Assembly: GCA_026645375.1 (NCBI GenBank)
Contig: JAPFFX010000193.1
Span: forward strand, 1-13,500
DNA length: 13,500 nt
Direction: 5' to 3'
Origin: Citricoccus sp. WCRC_4
GTDB taxonomy: Bacteria > Actinomycetota > Actinomycetes > Actinomycetales > Micrococcaceae
Part shown: positions 1 through 6,276 of the stretch, piece by piece
Layout: every line of letters begins with the position of its first letter
How positions within the stretch are numbered: position 1 is the first letter of the stretch
The notes under the pieces: generated by a model
Seen by the model: the letters and a program-made list of their open reading frames with translations, nothing else
Databases searched by the model: none
What the model was told of the DNA's origin: nothing
Program-made: the position numbers and the translations under genes

Positions 1-1220
<1,220 letters not shown>

Positions 1221-1224
<4 letters not shown>

Positions 1225-1240
1225 CCCTGCGCAGGGCCAG
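1221..1240. terminator. Short inverted repeat between secA and the convergent Rv3235-family gene
   Basis: CTGACCCT (1221-1228) faces AGGGCCAG (1233-1240) across a GCGC loop, with one A/C mismatch on the plus strand that becomes a G-U wobble on the minus strand. It overlaps the secA stop codon and sits in the 18-bp gap between convergent genes, where a bidirectional terminator would be expected. There is no T-tract, which is common in high-GC actinobacteria, so the call is tentative. Confidence -1.
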
Positions 1241-1242
1241 AC

Positions 1243-1788
1243 TCAGCCGAGCTCGAGTGCGGTGACCTTCCACCGGTCACGGTGGCGCTCGATCCGCAGG
1301 GCCATCGCCCGGACGCGATCCGGCAATTGGATGGTGGCGCTGGCCTCGTATACCCCGTCCCCTGCGGGGCAGCAACGGGAGCCCAGGGCCTGCGGTGCAC
1401 CCGCAACGCCGCGGTCCGGCCGAACCCGGCGGGCCAGCTCCGCCCGGCGCGTCATCTTGCCGTAGGTCGGCAGGTCCAGCCAGGCCGAGAGCTGTCGGGC
1501 CGGCCGGAGACCGAGCTCGGCCTCCACGCAGGCCAGGGCGACGATCCGGGCCAGGGACCTGATGTGCCGTTCCTCTTCACGACGCCGTTCGGCGAGGGCC
1601 CGCTGGGAGGTGGTGGATGCCTGGTCGGGCTGGGATCCCGGAGACCACGCTGGACGCGAGGGGCCGGGATCAGAGCGTCCGGCGGCACGGGCTCCGTGGG
1701 CAGACCGGGGCGGCAGGGCCGGTGGCACCGTGGACACGGTGAGCGGACCGGAGGGGCGGTGGGTCGCAGTCAGGTGGGTGGGGGACAT
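1243..1788 (-). CDS. Rv3235-family protein of unknown function
   Basis: 181 residues. The first 70 or so are Pro/Ser/Ala-rich and probably disordered. Residues 72-181 form the conserved part: a helical stretch (HIRSLARIVALACVEAELG), a short RPARQLSAWLDLPTYGKM segment, a basic region, then predicted beta strands ending in DRWKVTALELG. I recognise this as the family named after M. tuberculosis Rv3235, regularly found near secA1 in actinobacteria; no biochemical function is known to me. The ATG at 1788 is preceded on the minus strand by GGAGGA at close spacing, which supports the start. There is no signal peptide or membrane segment. It lies 108 bp downstream of the LysM gene on the same strand and converges with secA. 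Existence is well supported; family assignment rests on pattern memory of the C-terminal domain. Confidence -1.
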   Translation of the reverse strand: MSPTHLTATHRPSGPLTVSTVPPALPPRSAHGARAAGRSDPGPSRPAWSPGSQPDQASTTSQRALAERRREEERHIRSLARIVALACVEAELGLRPARQLSAWLDLPTYGKMTRRAELARRVRPDRGVAGAPQALGSRCCPAGDGVYEASATIQLPDRVRAMALRIERHRDRWKVTALELG

Positions 1789-1845
1789 CGTTCCTCCGGT
1801 GGGTCGGTCGAACAGTGCTGGGTCAGGCGTGTGGGATCAGGGCGT

Positions 1846-1886
1846 GCACGCGGCGCGTGCCGGACGCGCGGGACGCGCGGGACGCG
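1846..1886. repeat. Hairpin plus 9-bp tandem repeat between LysM gene and Rv3235-family gene
   Basis: GCACGCG at 1846-1852 and CGCGTGC at 1854-1860 are perfect inverse complements around one base, giving a workable 6-bp stem with a 3-nt loop. Next to it, the unit GGACGCGCG occurs at 1862-1870 and 1871-1879, with a third partial copy at 1880-1886. On the minus strand this lies just after the LysM stop codon, so it could weaken read-through into the downstream gene. It could equally be slippage-prone low-complexity DNA. Confidence -1.
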
Positions 1887-1896
1887 GCCGGTCGGT

Positions 1897-2685
1897 TCAG
1901 GACACCGGGGGCGCCTGCAGGACCGTACCGGGGACCAGGACGTCCGCGTCGGCTCCGACGACCGGCCGGTTGAGCTGATACCACTGACGCCACCTGCGGT
2001 CGATCTCCAGGTCGGTGGCGTAGGGCCCGAGTTCCTCGGCGGCGATGTCCCAGAGGCAGTCACCGGTGCGTACCGTGACCGATTTCGGTGTCGTGCTTCG
2101 GCCCTGGTGCCCGGCCCCGGGGACCGGCGGGGCAGGGGCCGCCGGTCGCCATGTCGGTGTCGGGACGTCGGCGGGGGGAGACGCAGTCCCGGACGGTGCC
2201 TCGTGCGACGCGGCCAGCCAGCCGGGTTGGGGGACGGGGACGGCCGGGGCGGCGGCCTGCTGCGGGGGCACGGCTACGTGGCCCACCCGGGCTGTGCTGA
2301 TCCCCGAGGGGTCATCAGCCGCCGCCCAGGAGGCGGGGGCGACCAGCAGATTGAGGCCCAGGAACGACGCGGCCACCCGGCGCAGGAACTGCGGTGACAA
2401 GGCCTGGCCGCACCGGACCAGCCGGGCCGAGCTCGACCGTTGACCGAGCGCCGTCATGGCCGTGCCGATCAGCGCCACGAACCACCAGGCGGCCAGGAGC
2501 GCGCCTGTCCCTGCGCAGGCCGAGGCCACCAGAGACTCGAGCGCCCGCAGTCCGGAGACGGCCTCGGAGGAGAGCCCGGTGGCCCCGAACCACCACAGCA
2601 GCGGACCGGCCACCGTGGCCAGGACGGTGAGGGCGACGTCGTCGCCCCGCAGGGAGATTCGACGGTGCGGTGATGGGGCGTCCAC
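1897..2685 (-). CDS. Membrane-anchored LysM-domain protein
   Basis: 262 residues from the chosen GTG. Three hydrophobic segments lie at about 17-37 (VALTVLATVAGPLLWWFGATG), 52-78 (ending WWFVALIGTAMTAL) and 104-122. A Pro/Ala-rich linker of about 75 residues follows, then a C-terminal LysM-type domain at about 202-258 (VTVRTGDCLWDIAAEEL, ending LVPGTVLQAPP). LysM domains bind N-acetylglucosamine-containing polymers, so the linker and domain probably reach into the cell wall. The frame extends to a TTG at 2760, but the GTG at 2685 has a strong AAGGGA Shine-Dalgarno six bases upstream (2692-2697), and the TTG falls inside a predicted -10 box. I therefore prefer GTG-2685. Similar LysM genes occur near secA and Rv3235 homologues in Micrococcales. 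No catalytic domain is visible, so it is more likely a structural or scaffold protein than a hydrolase. Confidence -1.
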   Translation of the reverse strand: MDAPSPHRRISLRGDDVALTVLATVAGPLLWWFGATGLSSEAVSGLRALESLVASACAGTGALLAAWWFVALIGTAMTALGQRSSSARLVRCGQALSPQFLRRVAASFLGLNLLVAPASWAAADDPSGISTARVGHVAVPPQQAAAPAVPVPQPGWLAASHEAPSGTASPPADVPTPTWRPAAPAPPVPGAGHQGRSTTPKSVTVRTGDCLWDIAAEELGPYATDLEIDRRWRQWYQLNRPVVGADADVLVPGTVLQAPPVS

Positions 2686-2754
2686 GGGGCTTCCCTTCGG
2701 TGGTGTGGCCTGCGCCGACTCGGTCGACGGCCGGTGAACCTTCTCGATGCCCTC

Positions 2755-2783
2755 AGCCAAGCGTGGCCGTCCGATGATGTCAA
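2755..2783 (-). promoter_or_regulatory. Predicted sigma-A-type promoter of the LysM gene
   Basis: On the minus strand a perfect -35 hexamer TTGACA (2783-2778) is followed after 17 bp by TTGGCT (2760-2755) as the -10. That box differs by one base from the TAGGCT -10 boxes seen elsewhere in this window. Transcription would start near 2748, giving a leader of about 60 nt before the GTG at 2685. The -35 overlaps the first unit of the phased repeat array. Confidence -1.
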
Positions 2784-2881
2784 TAGATCACCTGTAATCA
2801 GTTTTCGTCACACTGGTTGTCGCCGACTGTCGTTCGATGTCATTTGATGTCGTTTGCTTCTGTTGTCTATCGGTGGATGTC
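2771..2881. repeat. Degenerate 10-bp-phased direct repeat array in divergent control region
   Basis: Cut into 10-base blocks from 2771, the plus strand has T at position 8 of all eleven blocks (2778 to 2878) and C at position 1 of ten of the twelve block starts (2771 to 2881). TGTC starts at 2778, 2818, 2828, 2838, 2848 and 2878, all in one phase; only one TGTC (2864) is off phase. Full GATGTC occurs at 2776, 2836, 2846 and 2876. The minus-strand consensus is roughly GACATCNAAN. The stretch is clearly more AT-rich than the genes around it. It covers the -35 of the LysM promoter and the DNA upstream of it, where a multimeric activator or repressor would bind. This looks like a helically phased protein-binding array; the ligand is unknown. 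Confidence -1.
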
Positions 2882-2965
2882 GGAGGAGACTGTGCGACGA
2901 CGCGTGGGCGGGGTGCAGTCCAGCCTGGATCCGGCCTGCGGGTCCGTCGAGTGGCGGTGCGCCCC

Positions 2966-2977
2966 TAGGCTGGCCCC
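2966..2977 (+). promoter_or_regulatory. TAGGCT -10 box of a leaderless transcript
   Basis: TAGGCT (2966-2971) ends six bases before the ATG at 2978, so transcription should start at or next to the start codon. There is no Shine-Dalgarno sequence in front of that ATG, as expected for a leaderless mRNA, which is common in actinobacteria. No convincing -35 is seen. The same heptamer CTAGGCT also occurs at 3901-3907 and 6185-6191, each time upstream of a plus-strand gene. Confidence -1.
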
Positions 2978-3541
2978 ATGAGATGGGAAGGACTCTTCGC
3001 CGACCTCGAGGCGCAGCTGGCCCAGGGCCAGTGGCAGGACACGGAGACCGAAGCCGCGGAGATGACCCGGGGCGAGCGTGCCGGCATCACGCTGGCGGAC
3101 AGGATTCGCGGGGCGCTCGGTGCTACCCTCCAGGTCCAGCTGGCCGAGGGGGAGCGCCTGCAGTTGACCGTGTCCACCGTGGGCGAGGCGTGGCTCGGGG
3201 GCAGCGACCAGGGCGGGAGCCTGCTCATCCACCTCGAGACGGTGCTCTCGGTGGACGCTCCACTGGCCATGGCGACGCCCGAGGACTCACCCGGGCGCCG
3301 GAGGCTGGGGATCGCCGCGGCCTACCGCACGCTCTCCCGCGCACGGGCCGGCGTCGTGGTCTTCGGGCGAGACGGTCGCTCACTGGGGGAGGGGACCATC
3401 GACAGGGTCGGGCGGGACCACTTCGACCTGGCCGTCCATCCGCGGGATGAGTACCGCCGTGGACGAAACGTCCGCGGACTGCGGGTGATCCCGTTCAGCG
3501 CGGTGCAGGTGGTCCGGTCAGCTCACGCGTCCTCGGTCTGA
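2978..3541 (+). CDS. Unrecognised protein with two similar beta-rich halves
   Basis: 187 residues, no membrane segment, signal peptide or cysteine. An N-terminal helical part (1-47) precedes two stretches with the same strand-turn pattern: 48-93 (GATLQVQLAEGERLQLTV, then STVGEAWL) and 124-181 (AGVVVFGRDGRSLGEGTI, then DRVGRDHFDL). Both show G-x-x-L, then T-[VI]-x-x-V-G, followed by a later hydrophobic strand. This resembles small Sm/SH3-like barrels, but I do not recognise the family. Between the halves is a helical segment (residues 108-122). The ATG is fixed by the -10 box directly in front of it. The 3' end overlaps the convergent HTH gene by 19 bp, so antisense overlap of the two mRNAs is expected. 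It is probably cytoplasmic; function is unknown. Confidence -1.
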   Translation: MRWEGLFADLEAQLAQGQWQDTETEAAEMTRGERAGITLADRIRGALGATLQVQLAEGERLQLTVSTVGEAWLGGSDQGGSLLIHLETVLSVDAPLAMATPEDSPGRRRLGIAAAYRTLSRARAGVVVFGRDGRSLGEGTIDRVGRDHFDLAVHPRDEYRRGRNVRGLRVIPFSAVQVVRSAHASSV

Positions 3542-3753
3542 GGGGCGCCGGCGCGGCGGGCCTCGGTCTTGGCGGCCTGCTGCGCGTAGAGGTCCTCGAT
3601 GTACTGGTCGAGCTTGACCTGTTCCACCCGCCACTGGCCCCGCCCCCCGATCTGGATGGCCGGGAGCTCACCGCTGCGCACGATCGCCCGGGCCTGGGCC
3701 ATCGAGATCTGCAGCTCCTCGGCGACGTCGGTCAGGGTGAGGAATCGAGGCAT
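3523..3753 (-). CDS. Small helix-turn-helix DNA-binding protein, excisionase/BldC-like (MerR-type HTH)
   Basis: 76 residues. Residues 4-45 form a winged helix-turn-helix of the excisionase/HTH_17 type: helix FLTLTDVAEELQIS, recognition region AQARAIVRSGELPAI, then the wing QIGGRGQWRV. A helix LDQYIEDLYAQQ and a charged tail follow. Proteins of this size and shape in actinobacteria are either host transcription factors of the BldC type or phage-type excisionases; with no integrase nearby, a host regulator is more likely. The frame continues upstream to 3801, but the ATG at 3753 has GGAGGA directly before it on the minus strand, and the homologous region starts there. It diverges from the SAF-domain gene across a 208-bp gap and converges with the 187-residue protein. 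Targets are unknown; the phased array at 2771-2881 is one candidate. Confidence -1.
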   Translation of the reverse strand: MPRFLTLTDVAEELQISMAQARAIVRSGELPAIQIGGRGQWRVEQVKLDQYIEDLYAQQAAKTEARRAGAPQTEDA

Positions 3754-3961
3754 CGGTCCTCCGGGTGGTCGGGGCGGGCGTACTGCCGCCCATTCTCCCA
3801 CGTCCGCGGACCCCGACCCCGGGTTGTCCCCAGCACTGGCCTCCAGGAACCGATGTCCACAGTGTCGGGCCGTCCCGTGGGCGGCCGTTTCCCGAGGTGA
3901 CTAGGCTGATTGGTGCATCCGGTGGTGGACGGGACCGCCGGGCCGAACAGGGAGGGCGCAC
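3754..3961. promoter_or_regulatory. Divergent intergenic region with promoter of the SAF/CpaE-like unit
   Basis: CTAGGCT at 3901-3907 supplies a TAGGCT -10 (3902-3907) for the plus-strand SAF gene, with transcription starting near 3914 and a leader of about 48 nt. The Shine-Dalgarno GGAGGG at 3951-3956 stands five bases before the GTG at 3962. No clear -35 is visible. On the minus strand a weak -10-like GAGAAT lies about 44 bp before the HTH gene start. GATGTC (3852-3857), matching the unit of the upstream array, and a further TGTC nine bases on (3863) lie between the two genes. GGGCG and CGCCC flanking 3780 form a small inverted repeat. Confidence -1.
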
Positions 3962-4600
3962 GTGGAGGGGACGAACAGCGCGGAGGCACCGCGTCTGAGG
4001 CGACCGGGATGGAAGGATCCCCGACTGCTGTCGGGGATCCTGCTGGTCCTGCTGTCCGTGGCGGGGATCGTGACGCTGGTCCAGTCGCTGGACCGGTCGG
4101 AGGGGTACTGGGCTGCAGGGCAGGACCTGGTGCCCGGAGCGGTCCTGGAGCCGGATCAGCTGACCGTGGTGCAGGCGCGTCTGGGCGATGCGGCAGATGA
4201 CTACCTGCCGGCTGACCGGCCGGTCCCCGCGGACGCCTCGGTGGTGGGGACGGTCCGCCAGGGGGAGCTGATCCCGGCGGGAGCGGTGGCTGGCGTGGAC
4301 CCGGAGTCCCGCCAGGCCGTTGCCCTCACGCTGGAGGATCCCCTCCCGGAGGGAACCGGCCCGGGTGCCCGGGTGGACGTCTGGATCGCCGCCGCCGACG
4401 GCCGGCAGGGGTTCGGTGAGCCCGAGCTGGTGGCCCCGCGCGCCGAACTCGCCGGGATCTCCGAGTCCTCGGGATCCTTCGGCACCACGGGTGAGATCTC
4501 GTTGCAGGTCCTGCTCGGCCCCGAGGAACTGCCGCAGGTCCTGGACGCCAAGGGCAACGGCGCACGCATCAGCGTGGTTCCGTCCCTCGGCGGGCGGTAG
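3962..4600 (+). CDS. SAF-domain membrane protein, CpaB/RcpC-like
   Basis: 212 residues from a GTG start with a good Shine-Dalgarno. A basic N-terminus (RLRRPGWKDPRLLSG) precedes a single membrane helix at about 22-40 (LLSGILLVLLSVAGIVTLV). An extracytoplasmic SAF-type domain follows at about 47-110 (AAGQDLVPGAVLEPDQLTVV, then LIPAGAV), and then a beta-rich region with DPLPEGTGPGARVDVWI, the segment typical of CpaB/RcpC proteins after SAF. In Tad/Flp pilus systems CpaB helps assemble the periplasmic or outer parts of the apparatus; in actinobacteria, short SAF proteins of this kind are widespread and mostly uncharacterised. The next gene starts eight bases after its stop, so the two are almost certainly one operon. 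Only these two Tad-like components are present here, so a pilus role is not shown. Confidence -1.
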   Translation: MEGTNSAEAPRLRRPGWKDPRLLSGILLVLLSVAGIVTLVQSLDRSEGYWAAGQDLVPGAVLEPDQLTVVQARLGDAADDYLPADRPVPADASVVGTVRQGELIPAGAVAGVDPESRQAVALTLEDPLPEGTGPGARVDVWIAAADGRQGFGEPELVAPRAELAGISESSGSFGTTGEISLQVLLGPEELPQVLDAKGNGARISVVPSLGGR

Positions 4601-4608
4601 GGGCCCGG

Positions 4609-6165
4609 ATGCGCAAGGTCTCGGTCGCCACCACCATCATGCCGGGGCATGACCACGTCTCCGGGCTGGAACGGCTGCGCGGTCCGGTCACGGTCATCCG
4701 GCGCTGCGAGAGTCTGGCGGAGCTGATCTCCGTGGCCCGTTCCGGGCTCGCCGACGTCCTGCTCGTGGCCGGGGACACCCGACAGCTCACCCTGACCTTC
4801 CTGGAGTCCGTCACCGCCGACGCCCGCGGACGCTCCGTGGCGGTGGTGGCACTCAGCGACGTCGCCGCGGAACGCGAACGCCTCGGACATCTCGGCGTCG
4901 TCGCGGCCACGCCGGAGACCCCGCCCTCCGACCTGGCAGATGTGCTGCAGGAGGCGGTGGCGTCAGCCCGTCGTCCGGTGCCCGCCGGTTCCGCCGACCA
5001 CGACGACCCACCGCCCGGGGCAACGGGACGACATGGTCGCCGGGCAGCTGAGGGCGCCGTGAGGACTGGGTCGTCCGGGTCCGCCGTGCCGGATGGCCGG
5101 CCGGGGGAGGATGCCACCGGGGCCGTCGACGCGGGTCCGGGGCAGGGCAGGGACGCGGACCTGACGCTGCCGGAGGAGCGGATCCCGGACCACGGCGACG
5201 GCGCCCGCGACCGGTCCCGGGACCGGTCCGATCCGCCGGTCGCCGGCGCGGAGCCACGGGTGGATGGCCGGCCGACCCCCGACGCCGGATGCGACCCCAC
5301 CCGGACGACGGCCGTCTGGGGACCTGCGGGCAGCCCGGGCCGTACGACCGTCGCCGTGAACCTCGCCGTCGAACTGGCGCTGGCCGGACGCCGAACCCTG
5401 CTGGTCGACCTGGACACCTACGCCGCCTCGGCCGGCGTGCACCTGGGACTGTTGGACGAATCCGCTGGCATCGCCCAGGCCTGCCGACTGGCAGACCAGG
5501 GCGGGATCACCGCGGAGGGGGTCGCCCGCTCCGCGCTCCGTGCGCGCGTGGCCGGGGCCACGCTCCAGGTCCTGACCGGACTGACCCGCTCCGACCGGTG
5601 GCCCGAACTGCGCCGGGCCGCCCTCGACGCCGTCCTGGCCGCCGGCGCCGAGGGATGGGAGGAGGTCGTCATCGACTGTGGCTTCAGCCTGGAGCAGGAC
5701 GAGGAACTGAGCTTCGACATCCCGGCGCCGCAGCGCAATGCCGCCACCCTTGCGGGGTTGTCCGCCGCCGACCGGATCCTGGTCGTGGGCGCCGGTGACC
5801 CGGTGGGACTGCCGCGCCTGGTCCGGGCCCTCGACGAGCTGGACCAGGCCGAGACCGCTGCCGGCGCCGTCGTGGAGATCGTCGTCAACCAGGTGCGGGC
5901 CGAGGCATCCGGCGTGGCGCCGAAGTCCCAGGTCCGCAGTGTCCTCGAACGCTTCGCCGGGGACAGGACGGTGTCCGCCTTCCTCCCGTGGGACCGCAGG
6001 GCCCTGGACCGGGCCCTGCTGGGCGGCCAGGTGCTGGCGGAGGCTGCGCCGAAGTCGGCGCTGCGGCGGGCCCTGTCGGCGCTCGCGGGGACGCCGGAGA
6101 AGCCGGCCGAGGCCCATGGGCGTCGTCCATCGGCGCCCCGGCGGCTGCTGGGCGCGGCTCGTTAA
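4609..6165 (+). CDS. CpaE/MinD/ParA-like ATPase with N-terminal receiver-like domain and degenerate Walker A
   Basis: 518 residues. Residues 1-125 look like the degenerate receiver domain of CpaE proteins (alternating strands and helices such as VTVIRRC, ADVLLVAG, SVAVVALS). Residues about 126-234 are a Gly/Asp/Arg/Pro-rich, probably disordered linker that includes a small RDRSRDRS duplication. The P-loop ATPase domain spans about 235-500: Walker A at 238-247 (GPAGSPGRTT), A' at 263-271 (TLLVDLDTY), Walker B with D356 (VVIDCGFSL), and later ILVVGAGDPVGLPRL and VVEIVVNQV. Both lysines of the ParA/MinD Walker A are replaced: the signature one is lost and GKT is GRT. CpaE-like proteins localise Tad pilus or secretion machinery; a related ParA-like gene, Rv3213c, sits in the comparable M. 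tuberculosis neighbourhood. It is translated from an ATG eight bases after the SAF gene. ATP hydrolysis cannot be assumed. Confidence -1.
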   Translation: MRKVSVATTIMPGHDHVSGLERLRGPVTVIRRCESLAELISVARSGLADVLLVAGDTRQLTLTFLESVTADARGRSVAVVALSDVAAERERLGHLGVVAATPETPPSDLADVLQEAVASARRPVPAGSADHDDPPPGATGRHGRRAAEGAVRTGSSGSAVPDGRPGEDATGAVDAGPGQGRDADLTLPEERIPDHGDGARDRSRDRSDPPVAGAEPRVDGRPTPDAGCDPTRTTAVWGPAGSPGRTTVAVNLAVELALAGRRTLLVDLDTYAASAGVHLGLLDESAGIAQACRLADQGGITAEGVARSALRARVAGATLQVLTGLTRSDRWPELRRAALDAVLAAGAEGWEEVVIDCGFSLEQDEELSFDIPAPQRNAATLAGLSAADRILVVGAGDPVGLPRLVRALDELDQAETAAGAVVEIVVNQVRAEASGVAPKSQVRSVLERFAGDRTVSAFLPWDRRALDRALLGGQVLAEAAPKSALRRALSALAGTPEKPAEAHGRRPSAPRRLLGAAR

Positions 6166-6191
6166 CGCTTTGAGACGTGGGCCACTAGGCT
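6162..6191 (+). promoter_or_regulatory. Predicted promoter of the glutamate dehydrogenase gene
   Basis: TTAACG (6162-6167, four of six matches to TTGACA) and TAGGCT (6186-6191) are separated by 18 bp. The -35 overlaps the TAA stop codon of the preceding ATPase gene. Transcription would start near 6198, giving a leader of about 80 nt before the ATG at 6277. The Shine-Dalgarno is GAAGAGGA (6260-6267). Confidence -1.
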
Positions 6192-6226
6192 CGGACCCAG
6201 TGGACCAAGGACGTTCCACTGGTCCG
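6192..6226. promoter_or_regulatory. Imperfect palindrome over the predicted gdh transcription start
   Basis: CGGAC-C-CAGTGGA (6192-6204) is the inverse complement of TCCACTG-GTCCG (6215-6226) apart from one extra C: 12 pairs around a 10-base centre. It begins directly after the -10 box and spans the predicted +1. A full RNA hairpin would therefore form only on a transcript starting upstream; as DNA it has the right place and shape for a repressor operator. Confidence -1.
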
Positions 6227-6276
6227 GTCACCCCGGTGCCCGGAGCCGTTGAAGCGATGGAAGAGGACACCACCAC

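Noticed and set aside
1282..2397. 371-codon plus-strand frame opposite the Rv3235-family and LysM genes
   Set aside because: The translation is Gly/Arg-rich with no domain, whereas the minus-strand frames give recognisable families with good ribosome-binding sites.
2686..2760. N-terminal extension of the LysM protein to a TTG at 2760
   Set aside because: The TTG lies in the predicted -10 box, has no Shine-Dalgarno, and the GTG at 2685 has a strong one at ideal spacing.
3824..3861. Two DnaA-box-like sequences, TTGTCCCCA (3824-3832) and ATGTCCACA (3853-3861)
   Set aside because: Each has one mismatch to TTGTCCACA, and two near-matches in 40 bp are weak evidence. No replication gene is near.
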